The notes under the pieces are model-generated. The model saw only the letters and a program-made list of their open reading frames with translations, was not told the origin of the DNA and made no database searches. The position numbers were made by a program, and so were the translations under genes. 64,000 nt of DNA, taken from the NCBI RefSeq assembly GCF_021728395.1, contig NZ_JAKKCM010000010.1, forward strand, positions 110,861-174,860. Reading direction: 5' to 3'. The stretch is from Vibrio sp. J1-1 (GTDB lineage: Bacteria; Pseudomonadota; Gammaproteobacteria; Enterobacterales; Vibrionaceae). Positions 1 through 8,338 of this stretch are shown one piece after another. Within the stretch, counting starts at the first letter, position 1, and each line of letters starts with the position of its first letter.

Positions 1-1115
1 TTGCAGAGAGCACTCTAGCGCAGCTATACAAAACCAAAGATGATGATGGCAACTACCGTGGTGGCCCTGCCTACTACATGGAAAAAGGTTTGGGCATGCG
101 TTGGATGGGCGTATTGTTCTCTGTTTTCCTAATCATCGCTTTTGGTTTGGTATTCAACGCCGTACAAGCTAACTCAATTGCAAACGCAATGAGCACAGCA
201 TTTGGTTGGAATGACCTGTATGTTGGTATCGCTGTTGTTGTACTGTCTGCGATAGTAATTTTCGGTGGTATCAAGCGTATCGCGAAAGTTGCTGAGATGA
301 TCGTTCCGATCATGGCACTGCTATACCTAGCACTTGCACTGTTCGTCATGTTCTCAAACCTAGAGAAGCTACCTGATGTACTGACGCTTATCTTCAAGAG
401 TGCCTTTGGTCTGCAAGAAGCGGCTGCTGGTGGTCTTGGCTATGCAATTGCTCAAGCGATGATTAACGGTATCAAACGCGGTCTATTCTCGAACGAAGCT
501 GGTATGGGTTCTGCGCCAAACGCGGCGGCTTCAGCAACGCCTTACCCGCCACACCCTGCATCTCAAGGTTACGTGCAGATGCTAGGCGTATTCATGGATA
601 CGATCGTTATCTGTTCCGCAACAGTGGCTATCATCCTGATGTCAGGTGAGTATGTTGGTCAAGCAACTGAAGTGACGGGTATCGAGTTAACTCAGCGCGC
701 ATTGAGCTCACAAGTAGGTGATTGGGGCGGCATCTTTGTTGCGGTAGCAATCTTCTTCTTTGCATTTACATCAATCATCGCAAACTACTCATATGCGGAG
801 ACAAACTTAGTCTTCCTAGAGCATAACCATAAAGCGGGTATTAACGTTTTCCGTGTTATCTTCTTGGGCATGGTGATGTTTGGTGCGATGGCTTCTCTTC
901 CAGTCGTATGGTCACTGGCTGATGTGTCGATGGGCCTCATGGCCATCGTTAACTTGGTGGCTATTCTTCTGCTGTCAGGTATCGTTATCAAGCTGGCTAA
1001 AGACTACAATCGCCAGCTAGACGCAGGTAAGGTACCAACATTTGATGCTAATGATTTCCCTGAGCTTAAGTCTCAGCTGGAAGAAGGCATCTGGTACAAC
1101 GACAAAAAAGACTGA
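1..1115 (+). CDS. Alanine/glycine:cation symporter (AGCS family), 3' part
   Basis: This is the C-terminal part of an amino acid carrier. The frame is open from base 3, so the gene starts left of the window and about 370 residues are visible. An internal ATG at 78 is not the start, because coding continues upstream with a GGPAYYMEKGLG motif typical of AGCS sodium:alanine symporters. The segment holds about eight hydrophobic helices and the conserved NEAGMGSAPNAAA stretch of the family. The protein would sit in the inner membrane and import alanine or glycine with Na+ or H+; the exact substrate cannot be read from sequence. It ends in a hydrophilic tail and is followed by a strong terminator, so it is transcribed separately from yaaA. 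Confidence 0.9.
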   Translation, partial: AESTLAQLYKTKDDDGNYRGGPAYYMEKGLGMRWMGVLFSVFLIIAFGLVFNAVQANSIANAMSTAFGWNDLYVGIAVVVLSAIVIFGGIKRIAKVAEMIVPIMALLYLALALFVMFSNLEKLPDVLTLIFKSAFGLQEAAAGGLGYAIAQAMINGIKRGLFSNEAGMGSAPNAAASATPYPPHPASQGYVQMLGVFMDTIVICSATVAIILMSGEYVGQATEVTGIELTQRALSSQVGDWGGIFVAVAIFFFAFTSIIANYSYAETNLVFLEHNHKAGINVFRVIFLGMVMFGAMASLPVVWSLADVSMGLMAIVNLVAILLLSGIVIKLAKDYNRQLDAGKVPTFDANDFPELKSQLEEGIWYNDKKD

Positions 1116-1148
1116 GTGTCATAGTTAAAAGCTATTAGCACGATTTAT

Positions 1149-1177
1149 AAAGCCATGCAGACAATGCATGGCTTTTT
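1149..1177 (+). terminator. Rho-independent terminator of the symporter gene
   Basis: A 10-bp stem (AAGCCATGCA paired with TGCATGGCTT, 5-nt loop) is followed by seven T. It lies 35 bp after the symporter stop. Confidence 0.85.
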
Positions 1178-1223
1178 TTGTACTCTTAATGGTATATAAA
1201 ATTAAAAGGATAGAGTCAAAGTC

Positions 1224-2000
1224 ATGCTTATCGTAGTTTCTCCTGCTAAGACACTGGATTATGAGTCTCCGTTAGCGACGGAAAAGTTTACTCAACCTGA
1301 GTTAATTGAATTCTCCAAAGAGCTGATCGAAGTTTGCCGAAAACTGACGCCTGCTGATGTTGCGTCGTTAATGAAGGTGAGCGACAAAATCGCAGATTTG
1401 AACGTAGGCCGATTCCAAGAGTGGAGTGAAACCTTCACGACTGAAAACTCACGTCAGGCGATCCTAGCGTTCAAGGGGGATGTTTATACGGGTCTTGAAG
1501 CGGAAACCTTGTCTGAAGCTGACTTTGATTACGCTCAGGATCATCTGCGTATGCTATCTGGCCTTTATGGTTTGTTAAAGCCATTAGATTTGATGCAGCC
1601 ATATCGTTTGGAAATGGGTACGAAGCTTGCTAACGAAAAAGGCGCCAACTTGTACCAGTTTTGGGGTAATGTCATTACCGACAAGCTCAACGAAGCGATT
1701 GCCGCTCAAGGTGAAAATGTGCTGATTAATTTGGCTTCAAATGAGTACTTTAAAGCGGTGAAACCTAAGAGTCTTGATGCTCAGGTAATTACGCCAATTT
1801 TTAAAGACTGTAAAAATGGCCAATACAAAGTGATCAGCTTCTACGCGAAAAAAGCGCGTGGCATGATGGCGCGTTACATTATCGAAAATCGTATTGAAAG
1901 TGTGGCTGACCTGACCAAGTTTGATACGGCGGGTTACTACTTTGTCGAAGCAGAGTCGACGCCCACTGATCTGGTCTTTAAGCGAGAAGAGCAGAACTAA
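1224..2000 (+). CDS. yaaA: Peroxide stress protein YaaA (UPF0246)
   Basis: A 258-residue cytosolic protein of the YaaA/UPF0246 family, full length for the group. It starts with the hallmark [12 protein letters not shown] and carries the conserved YTGL and [12 protein letters not shown] segments and a late [15 protein letters not shown]-like stretch. In E. coli YaaA binds DNA, belongs to the OxyR regulon and limits intracellular iron during hydrogen peroxide stress. An AAAAGGA motif upstream of the ATG gives a plausible ribosome site. The gene is monocistronic and convergent with srmB across a shared terminator. No OxyR site was identified. Confidence 0.9.
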   Translation: MLIVVSPAKTLDYESPLATEKFTQPELIEFSKELIEVCRKLTPADVASLMKVSDKIADLNVGRFQEWSETFTTENSRQAILAFKGDVYTGLEAETLSEADFDYAQDHLRMLSGLYGLLKPLDLMQPYRLEMGTKLANEKGANLYQFWGNVITDKLNEAIAAQGENVLINLASNEYFKAVKPKSLDAQVITPIFKDCKNGQYKVISFYAKKARGMMARYIIENRIESVADLTKFDTAGYYFVEAESTPTDLVFKREEQN

Positions 2001-2020
2001 GCTCAAACTCCGGACACAAA

Positions 2021-2045
2021 AAAGGGTTGGCATTGCCAACCCTTT
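2021..2045. terminator. Bidirectional terminator between yaaA and srmB
   Basis: A perfect 8-bp stem (GGGTTGGC/GCCAACCC, 3-nt loop) is flanked by A-run and T-run, so it can serve both convergent genes. Confidence 0.85.
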
Positions 2046-2066
2046 CGCTATTTATGACTTATAAGA

Positions 2067-3290
2067 TTACTTCTTTTTAACGACTTTCTTTTTCGTTGTT
2101 TTCTTCTTATCGTCTTTTTTCTTTTTCTTCTTAAACACAGGTTTTTTGTGTTTTGGACGCATCTCTTTGATAAAGCGCTCTTTGATGTCTTCTTTAACGT
2201 AACGAGCAACGCGATCCATCATTGGCTGATCGTGCGCTTCTACAATTGAGATTGCGTTACCTTTTTTACCAGCACGAGCCGTACGACCAATTCGGTGTAG
2301 GTAAACGTCTGCCGTGCGTGGCAAGTCGTAGTTGATCACGTGTGACACATCTGGAAGGTCGATACCGCGAGCTGCAACGTCTGTTGCCAGTAGGACGTTA
2401 ACGGTACCATCACGGAAACGTGCGATTGCGTTGTTACGACGATCTTGTGGCATCTCACCTTGAATCCATGAACATGGAATCTGTGCACTCTCAAGTTGAC
2501 CACGTAGTTCAGCTAGACGTTCACGCGTCTTTAGGAACACGATGGTTCGATCTGCTTGCTGAGTGATGATGTGCTTGAGTAACTCGAGTTTATGCTCAGC
2601 GTCGTCCGCACGGTGATACCATTGGGCGATCTTCTTACGTTCACGTAGCGGTGACTTCGCGTCGATTTCCGCAGGCTCATTAAGTAGATCCGCGGTGAAG
2701 CCCTCAACGCCTCTGCCTTCTAATGTTGCTGAGAATAGAAGGGTTTGCTTACGCCAGCGACACTCTGTAGATAGACGGTCTACTGTTGGTGCAAAGCCCA
2801 TGTCTAGCATTCGGTCAGCTTCATCTAGGATTAACCATTCAATTGCACGGCAGTCAAAGCGCTCTGCTTCAATGTATTCGCGTAGACGACCTGGAGTCGC
2901 AACAACGATGTCTTGCGTGGTAGCAAGAATGTCTGCGTGCTCTTGGTATTGAACCCCACCAGTGATGGTAAAAATATTGAGCTTAGTATTTTTTGCCAGT
3001 GCACGAGCTTGATCTGCCACCTGCATAGCAAGCTCACGAGTTGGTGTTAAAATCAGGATGCGTGCAGGCCCTGGTTTACGGCGCGGGAAATCCTGCAGGT
3101 ATTGCAGAGCAGGAAGCACGAATGCTGCTGTTTTACCTGTGCCGGTAGGTGCCGACGCTAGAATGTCACGACCATCCAACGCTTGTGGGATTGCTTCTGC
3201 CTGGACTTTTGTTGGGCGTTCGAAGCCCATTTCTTCAATGGCATCAAGTAAGTTTGAGTCTAGATCAAGTTCAGCAAAGGTTCTGATCAC
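2067..3290 (-). CDS. srmB: DEAD-box ATP-dependent RNA helicase SrmB
   Basis: A 407-residue RNA helicase. The Q motif (FERPTKVQAEAIP), Walker A (APTGTGKT), PTRELA, DEAD box (LILDEADRML), SAT and HRIGRTAR motifs occur in order in two RecA-like domains. In E. coli SrmB acts early in assembly of the large ribosomal subunit. The start and the N-terminal sequence agree with SrmB rather than DeaD or RhlB. The last about 35 residues are almost all Lys with a few Asp/Thr, a basic RNA-binding tail encoded by long A runs on the coding strand. Downstream of trmN on the same strand; the 107-bp gap could hold its own promoter. Confidence 0.93.
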   Translation of the reverse strand: MIRTFAELDLDSNLLDAIEEMGFERPTKVQAEAIPQALDGRDILASAPTGTGKTAAFVLPALQYLQDFPRRKPGPARILILTPTRELAMQVADQARALAKNTKLNIFTITGGVQYQEHADILATTQDIVVATPGRLREYIEAERFDCRAIEWLILDEADRMLDMGFAPTVDRLSTECRWRKQTLLFSATLEGRGVEGFTADLLNEPAEIDAKSPLRERKKIAQWYHRADDAEHKLELLKHIITQQADRTIVFLKTRERLAELRGQLESAQIPCSWIQGEMPQDRRNNAIARFRDGTVNVLLATDVAARGIDLPDVSHVINYDLPRTADVYLHRIGRTARAGKKGNAISIVEAHDQPMMDRVARYVKEDIKERFIKEMRPKHKKPVFKKKKKKDDKKKTTKKKVVKKK

Positions 3291-3397
3291 AATGAGTTCT
3301 CCACAAGCAAGGCTTGGTTAATGGTTCGCCGCAACAGCTTAAAATACGAAAAGGTCGCACATTATAAAGTGATTGGTGATAAGGATCACATGTTATT

Positions 3398-4117
3398 TCA
3401 CATCTTAAGATAAAACTCACGGGTTAGCTGGACAAAATTGTCGTTGTATCCGTCTGATGAGTGAATGATTAAGTGTGATTCTTGAGTGTCACAAGGAAGC
3501 TTCGCCAACTCAAACAACAAGCGATGTACTGGTTTTCTCTCTGATGGTTGCACACGGCAAAGACGAGATAAATACCAACCTTGCTGTAATGCTAATTCAA
3601 TAAACTGCTCACCTTCGGTGATAGGCAGTACAAAGCTGGCTTTGCCATTATCTTCTAACAGTTGGTAACAACGGTGAAGTAGGGCGTCATGACGCAGCGA
3701 ATCGGTGTGTCTTGCAGTAGCCCGCTGACTCTGTTTGGATTGCTCGCCACTATTGAAATAGGGAGGATTACAAATGATCCTCTGGAATGACTGAGGTGGC
3801 GTGAAGGTCAGCACATCGGCATGAATGACGGATAATCTCTCTTGCCATGCAGAGTGAGCAAAGTTTTTCCGGGCGGCTTCTATCGCTGTGACTTCAATAT
3901 CTACTGCCGTTACCTGAGCTTGGCTAAAACGTTGAGCACACATTAGCGCCAGTAAGCCAGTGCCTGTCCCAATATCGAGTATTGCTGCATCTTCAGGACT
4001 TTCAATCCAGGCGCCAAGCATCACGCCATCTGTACTTACAGGCATGCCACTTTCACCACCTTCGATGAAAAACTGCTTAAACTTGAAGCTCTTAGTCTTA
4101 TGTTTTTCGTTATTCAT
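3398..4117 (-). CDS. trmN: tRNA1(Val) (adenine37-N6)-methyltransferase TrmN6 (YfiC)
   Basis: A 239-residue SAM-dependent methyltransferase that makes m6A at position 37 of tRNA-Val. Visible motifs are the SAM-binding ILDIGTGTGLLAL loop near residue 45, an acidic VDIE strand end and the N6-adenine methylase signature NPPYF. The N terminus with FKQFFIEGGESGMPVSTDGVMLGAW is typical of YfiC. It lies upstream of srmB in the same direction, whereas I recall the two being divergent in E. coli. It starts at an ATG with no strong Shine-Dalgarno. Confidence 0.9.
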   Translation of the reverse strand: MNNEKHKTKSFKFKQFFIEGGESGMPVSTDGVMLGAWIESPEDAAILDIGTGTGLLALMCAQRFSQAQVTAVDIEVTAIEAARKNFAHSAWQERLSVIHADVLTFTPPQSFQRIICNPPYFNSGEQSKQSQRATARHTDSLRHDALLHRCYQLLEDNGKASFVLPITEGEQFIELALQQGWYLSRLCRVQPSERKPVHRLLFELAKLPCDTQESHLIIHSSDGYNDNFVQLTREFYLKM

Positions 4118-4447
4118 GTTTATCTTATATATGCTCTATATTTCAGTTATTTCATCTAATGTATATTAATTGTTTGGTTTGTTATGTTGTAAGTTAGTAA
4201 ATTGTATTCTCATTTGATCGAGATAAATTTCTAGATTTTTGTTTTATATTAGTTAGATTAACTGGTTTTTAATTCTAAATATAAATTAATATGGTGTTTT
4301 TTTCTCATAGGTTGCCAAATGATGATTCTTTCGTCATTATGCGGCGCTCTTTTATAGATTGAACCACGAGTACTTGTTGATAACAAAGGCTCAAAAAGTG
4401 GTCGATGCATACACAACATTCACACATTTTTTAGACAAGGGTTATCT
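4118..4447. other. AT-rich divergent promoter region trmN / brnQ
   Basis: This 330-bp gap between the divergent trmN and brnQ genes is very AT-rich, especially 4130-4310. It must hold both promoters. I found no ORF, palindromic operator or attenuator in it. Confidence 0.5.
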
Positions 4448-5758
4448 GTGAAACAGACATTAAAACTAACAGATATTATCGCAGTAGGCTTTATGCTGTT
4501 TGCGTTCTTTTTAGGTGCTGGCAACATCATCTTTCCACCACTGGCAGGTCAATTGGCGGGTGAAAACCTGATGCCAGCAATGTTCGGTTTCTTGCTAACA
4601 GCGGTAGGTCTACCTCTTATCACTATCGTTGCTATCGCTGTGGCTGGCGGAACTTGGGATCACCTAACGCAAGATCTACCGAAAAAAGCGGCGGTTGTCA
4701 TGGCGGCGTTGATCTTCATTATTATTGGTCCGGCATTTGCGGCCCCTCGTACAGGCCTTGTGGCATATGAAATGGCCGTTAAGCCATTTTTGATTGAAGC
4801 GTCTCAAACAAACCTGACTGCATTCTCTGTGCTTTTCTTTGTTGTCGCGATGCTATTTTCATGGTTCCAGGGCCGCTTGATCGACCTGATCGGTAAGGTA
4901 CTGACTCCAGTCTTGTTCCTTGGTCTGATGGTCCTTGCTCTGGCAGTGTTTATTGATCCTCAGGGTGAAATGATCGGCGCAACAGGCGAGTACTTGACTC
5001 AACCACTGACGAAAGGCTTTTTAGAAGGTTACAACACCATGGATACCTTCGCGTCACTGATGTTCGGCATGCTGATGGTGGATGCGCTTCGTGGTAAAGG
5101 CATTACAGAGCGCGCGGCGACGACGAAATACCTGATTTTTGCTGGTTGCATTGCGGCGGCAGGCTTAGCGTTCGTATACATTTCGCTTTTCTACTTAGGC
5201 GCAACAAGCGCAACGGTAGCGGCGGGTGCAGATAATGGTGGTTTGGTTCTGAGCCAATACGTTCAGGCTCTGTTTGGTCCTTATGGTCAAATCGTTCTTT
5301 CAGTGATCGTATTACTGGCATGTTTAACTACGGCTATTGGCCTTATCTCTGCGTGTTCTGATTTCTTCAGTTCAAAAACATCGCTTTCATACAAGCACTG
5401 GGTACTGATTAATGGTTCTGTGTGTGCGTTGGTTGCAAACGTTGGTCTTGCACAGTTGATTTCTTTGTCAGTCCCTGTGTTATTCGCACTTTACCCTGTT
5501 GCGATTGCACTGGTTGCGCTAACGTTTGTTCGTAGCAAACTTCCTAATACTCGCTTTGCATACCGTGCGGTCTTGCTTGTTTCTCTATTGTTCGCGTTAC
5601 TGGATGCAGCAAAAGTGGCAGGCATGGACGTATCTGCTTTCAACATGCTACCTCTGTTTGAAATCGGTATGGGTTGGGTTCTGCCAACGCTGGCGGCGAT
5701 CGTTTGTATGTTCTTCATTGCTAAGCCTCAGAATGAGCTGGTCGAAGAAACTGCGTAA
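4448..5758 (+). CDS. brnQ: Branched-chain amino acid transport system II carrier BrnQ
   Basis: A 436-residue inner-membrane carrier of the LIVCS family that imports leucine, isoleucine and valine with Na+. It has about twelve hydrophobic helices. The N-terminal FFLGAGNIIFPP motif and the GPAFAAPRT motif after helix 3 are characteristic. The start is a GTG at 4448 that follows an AAGGG ribosome site. Length fits the family (about 435-440). Monocistronic, ending in a strong bidirectional terminator shared with fldB. A PnuC- or CstA-like identity is excluded by the motifs. Confidence 0.93.
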   Translation: MKQTLKLTDIIAVGFMLFAFFLGAGNIIFPPLAGQLAGENLMPAMFGFLLTAVGLPLITIVAIAVAGGTWDHLTQDLPKKAAVVMAALIFIIIGPAFAAPRTGLVAYEMAVKPFLIEASQTNLTAFSVLFFVVAMLFSWFQGRLIDLIGKVLTPVLFLGLMVLALAVFIDPQGEMIGATGEYLTQPLTKGFLEGYNTMDTFASLMFGMLMVDALRGKGITERAATTKYLIFAGCIAAAGLAFVYISLFYLGATSATVAAGADNGGLVLSQYVQALFGPYGQIVLSVIVLLACLTTAIGLISACSDFFSSKTSLSYKHWVLINGSVCALVANVGLAQLISLSVPVLFALYPVAIALVALTFVRSKLPNTRFAYRAVLLVSLLFALLDAAKVAGMDVSAFNMLPLFEIGMGWVLPTLAAIVCMFFIAKPQNELVEETA

Positions 5759-5783
5759 GTGCCCTTAACGACGAATAACAAAA

Positions 5784-5818
5784 AGCCCGATGAAGTGATT
5801 CATCGGGCTTTGTTTTTT
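5784..5818. terminator. Bidirectional terminator between brnQ and fldB
   Basis: A perfect 10-bp stem (AGCCCGATGA/TCATCGGGCT, 6-nt loop) is flanked by an A-run on the left and a TTGTTTTTT run on the right. Confidence 0.88.
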
Positions 5819-5839
5819 AAAGCGAAAGTCGAATAACGA

Positions 5840-6358
5840 TTAAAGTGTATCGTGGAACTCTACCAGCACTTGCTCACACCATTTCTCAATACGTTCGTCA
5901 CTCAGTTCGTACTGTGAATCTTCATCTAATGCCAGACCTACAAATTGGCTGCCATCTTCGGTTAGTGCTTTAGATGCTTCGAACTCATAGCCTTCGTTAG
6001 GCCAGTAGCCGATAAATTGTGCACCTGTTTCTTTCAGTTCATCATGGAGCAGACCCATGGCATCTAGGTACCATTCACCGTAGCCTTCTTGATCGCCCAG
6101 ACCAAATAATGCGACCACTTTCCCTTTTAATGGCGTCGTTGCGATGTCTTGCCAAATTGCACTCCAGTCCTCTTGGATTTCACCAAAGTCCCAGGTAGAA
6201 ATACCAATGAGCAATAAATCGTAATCAGCCATCAAAGATAGCGGTGTCTCTTTCACATTGTGAATGTCGACAAGATCTTCTCCAATGATGGAACGAATTT
6301 TCTCTGCTGCCATTTCGGTATAGCAGGTCGTAGAGCCGTAAAAGAGTCCGATTTTCAT
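5840..6358 (-). CDS. fldB: Flavodoxin FldB
   Basis: A 172-residue long-chain flavodoxin, an FMN electron carrier in the cytosol. The phosphate-binding loop YGSTTCYTE lies at residues 8-16, followed by the STWDFGE and [18 protein letters not shown] loops that contact the isoalloxazine ring. Sequence and position divergent from xerD match FldB rather than the essential FldA. FldB is a SoxRS-induced flavodoxin in E. coli; no SoxS box was identified here. Convergent with brnQ. Confidence 0.9.
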   Translation of the reverse strand: MKIGLFYGSTTCYTEMAAEKIRSIIGEDLVDIHNVKETPLSLMADYDLLLIGISTWDFGEIQEDWSAIWQDIATTPLKGKVVALFGLGDQEGYGEWYLDAMGLLHDELKETGAQFIGYWPNEGYEFEASKALTEDGSQFVGLALDEDSQYELSDERIEKWCEQVLVEFHDTL

Positions 6359-6526
6359 TATATTCGTCGTATTTTATGTTGCTGTTGTCGAGGATTTTAA
6401 CCTTAAACTGCCTGTGAATGCAGCGAATATCGTTAGATTAACGCACTAAGTTATTTTTTTATGGCATTCAAACAGGGGCTGTCTTACCCTCAGAGGCTAT
6501 ATAAAAAAACAAAAAAGGAAGCGGGA

Positions 6527-7444
6527 ATGACAGCACAGCTGCCTGTCAATCAACAAGATTTTGCTTTTGTAGAGCAATTCTTAGACGCGATGTGGATGGA
6601 GCGAGGACTGTCTGAGAACACGTTAGCTTCATATCGAAATGATCTGATAAAACTTCTCACTTGGATGGATCAACAGCGTTACCGTCTTGATTTTATTAGC
6701 TTAGCTGGCCTTCAAGAGTATCAAAGCTACTTGGTCGATTTAGATTACAAACAAACTTCCCGTGCTCGTATGCTATCGGCGATTCGTCGTCTGTTTCAGT
6801 ATCTTCATCGTGAGAAAGTGCGCGCCGATGACCCAAGTGCACTGTTAGTCAGTCCAAAGCTACCACAGCGTTTACCGAAAGATATCAGTGAAGAACAAGT
6901 TGATGCTTTGCTGGATGCGCCTGACCCTAATGACCCGTTAGAGTTGCGTGATAAAGCGATGTTAGAGTTACTTTACGCAACAGGGCTTCGTGTTACTGAG
7001 CTGGTGAGCCTAACCATGGAAAATGTCAGTTTGCGTCAGGGCGTGGTTCGCGTTACGGGTAAAGGTGGCAAAGAGCGCTTGGTACCGATGGGTGAGAACG
7101 CTGTGGATTGGATTGAAACCTTTATTCAGCAAGGTCGGCCTGCATTGCTAGGTGAGACCTCTTCGGATGTGGTTTTTCCGAGTAAGCGCGCACGGCAAAT
7201 GACTCGTCAGACGTTCTGGCATCGGATTAAGTACTATGCTGTGATAGCGGGGATCGATACCGAGCTATTATCGCCGCACGTGCTGCGCCACGCGTTTGCA
7301 ACACATTTACTGAACTATGGCGCAGATCTCAGGGTCGTACAGATGCTACTAGGGCATAGTGACTTATCGACCACGCAAATTTATACTCATGTGGCGACTG
7401 AGCGATTGAAGCAAATCCACAGTCAACACCACCCAAGAGCATAA
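6527..7444 (+). CDS. xerD: Site-specific tyrosine recombinase XerD
   Basis: A 305-residue tyrosine recombinase that works with XerC at dif to resolve chromosome dimers. The N-terminal core-binding domain covers about residues 1-110. The catalytic residues are visible: Arg in ATGLRVTEL, Lys in GKGGKERLVP, HVLRHAFATHLL, the His of LLGHSDLSTT and the Tyr of QIYTHV. I start at ATG 6527, preceded by AAAGGAAG at good spacing. A longer frame from 6461 adds 22 residues (MAFKQGLSY...) absent from the family, whose usual length is about 298. First gene of a xerD-dsbC-recJ cluster that is conserved in gamma-proteobacteria. Confidence 0.94.
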   Translation: MTAQLPVNQQDFAFVEQFLDAMWMERGLSENTLASYRNDLIKLLTWMDQQRYRLDFISLAGLQEYQSYLVDLDYKQTSRARMLSAIRRLFQYLHREKVRADDPSALLVSPKLPQRLPKDISEEQVDALLDAPDPNDPLELRDKAMLELLYATGLRVTELVSLTMENVSLRQGVVRVTGKGGKERLVPMGENAVDWIETFIQQGRPALLGETSSDVVFPSKRARQMTRQTFWHRIKYYAVIAGIDTELLSPHVLRHAFATHLLNYGADLRVVQMLLGHSDLSTTQIYTHVATERLKQIHSQHHPRA

Positions 7445-7502
7445 TGATGGTTTATTCATCCCTTCTCCTTGGACGAAAGAACGTATTTTTAAGGTGATTT
7501 TA

Positions 7503-8291
7503 ATGAGCGTATTACGCCGACTAACTCTGCTGACTTTACCCTTTTTTGTAACCGCTTGTGGAGCGGAAGAAAGTCAGGCTAAAACGGAAGCTCCTGCACA
7601 GCAAGTTGCTTCTGCGGAGCAACAACACTTTGATGAAGCTGCATTAAAAGCAAAGTTTTCGAAGCTAGGGTTATCTATTGTTGATATCCAACCATCGGAC
7701 GTGACAGGTTTACTAGAAATCCAAACCAATGGCGGTGTTTTGTTTTCTTCTAATGATGGTAATCACTTTATCGCTGGCACCTTGTATGCGATTGATGAAA
7801 ATGGTGGTTATAAAGATGTGCTGGCCGAACGTCAGGCCCCACTTAATGCGGCTAAAATTGCAGAATTTTCTGACAGCATGATTGAGTTCAAGGCTGACAA
7901 TGAGAAGTATGCAGTGACAGTATTTACCGACATCACGTGCGGTTACTGTGTACGTCTGCATAATCAAATGCAGGGCTACAATGACTTAGGCATTACAGTA
8001 CGCTACATGGCTTACCCACGCCAAGGCGCGACGGGGCCAGTTGCCGATCAAATGGCGACAATTTGGTGTGCAGACGATCCGAAAGCGGCAATCCACAATG
8101 CGAAAGTAAATCGTACTTTTGATAGCCCAGTGAAAGACTTGAACCAGTGTAAAGAAACGGTTCAGGCGCATTACAATGTAGGCCGTCAGCTTGGTATTTC
8201 TGGTACGCCAGCAATTTTCCTGCCGACTGGTGAAATGGTGGGAGGCTACCTACCGCCAGCAGACCTACTCAACCGTTTAAAGCAACAATAA
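7503..8291 (+). CDS. dsbC: Thiol:disulfide isomerase DsbC, with a lipoprotein-type signal
   Basis: A 262-residue disulfide isomerase that repairs wrong disulfides in the cell envelope. The dimerisation domain covers about residues 45-110 and the thioredoxin fold follows, with the active site CGYC at 146-149 and a cis-Pro loop (SGTPAIF). I start at ATG 7503, 5 nt after AAGGTGA; the GTG at 7494 would lie inside that ribosome site. The signal sequence ends in V16-T17-A18-C19 followed by Gly, which fits a lipobox, so the protein may be a lipoprotein rather than the soluble periplasmic form known from E. coli. A terminator-like hairpin follows immediately. Confidence 0.92.
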   Translation: MSVLRRLTLLTLPFFVTACGAEESQAKTEAPAQQVASAEQQHFDEAALKAKFSKLGLSIVDIQPSDVTGLLEIQTNGGVLFSSNDGNHFIAGTLYAIDENGGYKDVLAERQAPLNAAKIAEFSDSMIEFKADNEKYAVTVFTDITCGYCVRLHNQMQGYNDLGITVRYMAYPRQGATGPVADQMATIWCADDPKAAIHNAKVNRTFDSPVKDLNQCKETVQAHYNVGRQLGISGTPAIFLPTGEMVGGYLPPADLLNRLKQQ

Positions 8292-8297
8292 TCCTTT

Positions 8298-8338
8298 AGG
8301 AGCAGAGCCAGCAGCACTGCTGGCTCTTTTCAAGCATG
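8298..8338 (+). promoter_or_regulatory. recJ ribosome site split by a hairpin; possible terminator
   Basis: An AGGAG Shine-Dalgarno lies at 8298-8302 but recJ starts only at 8336. Between them is a perfect 10-bp stem (8304-8313 with 8318-8327, GCAC loop) followed by TTT. With the hairpin folded out, the distance from AGGAG to ATG is about 9 nt. The same hairpin could act as a partial terminator after dsbC. Confidence 0.6.

Noticed and set aside
78-1115. ATG 78 as start of the symporter
   Set aside because: The frame is open upstream to the window edge and encodes conserved AGCS residues before this Met.
6461-6526. N-terminal extension of XerD by 22 residues
   Set aside because: The ATG at 6527 has AAAGGAAG in front and gives the normal XerD start; the extension has no family counterpart.
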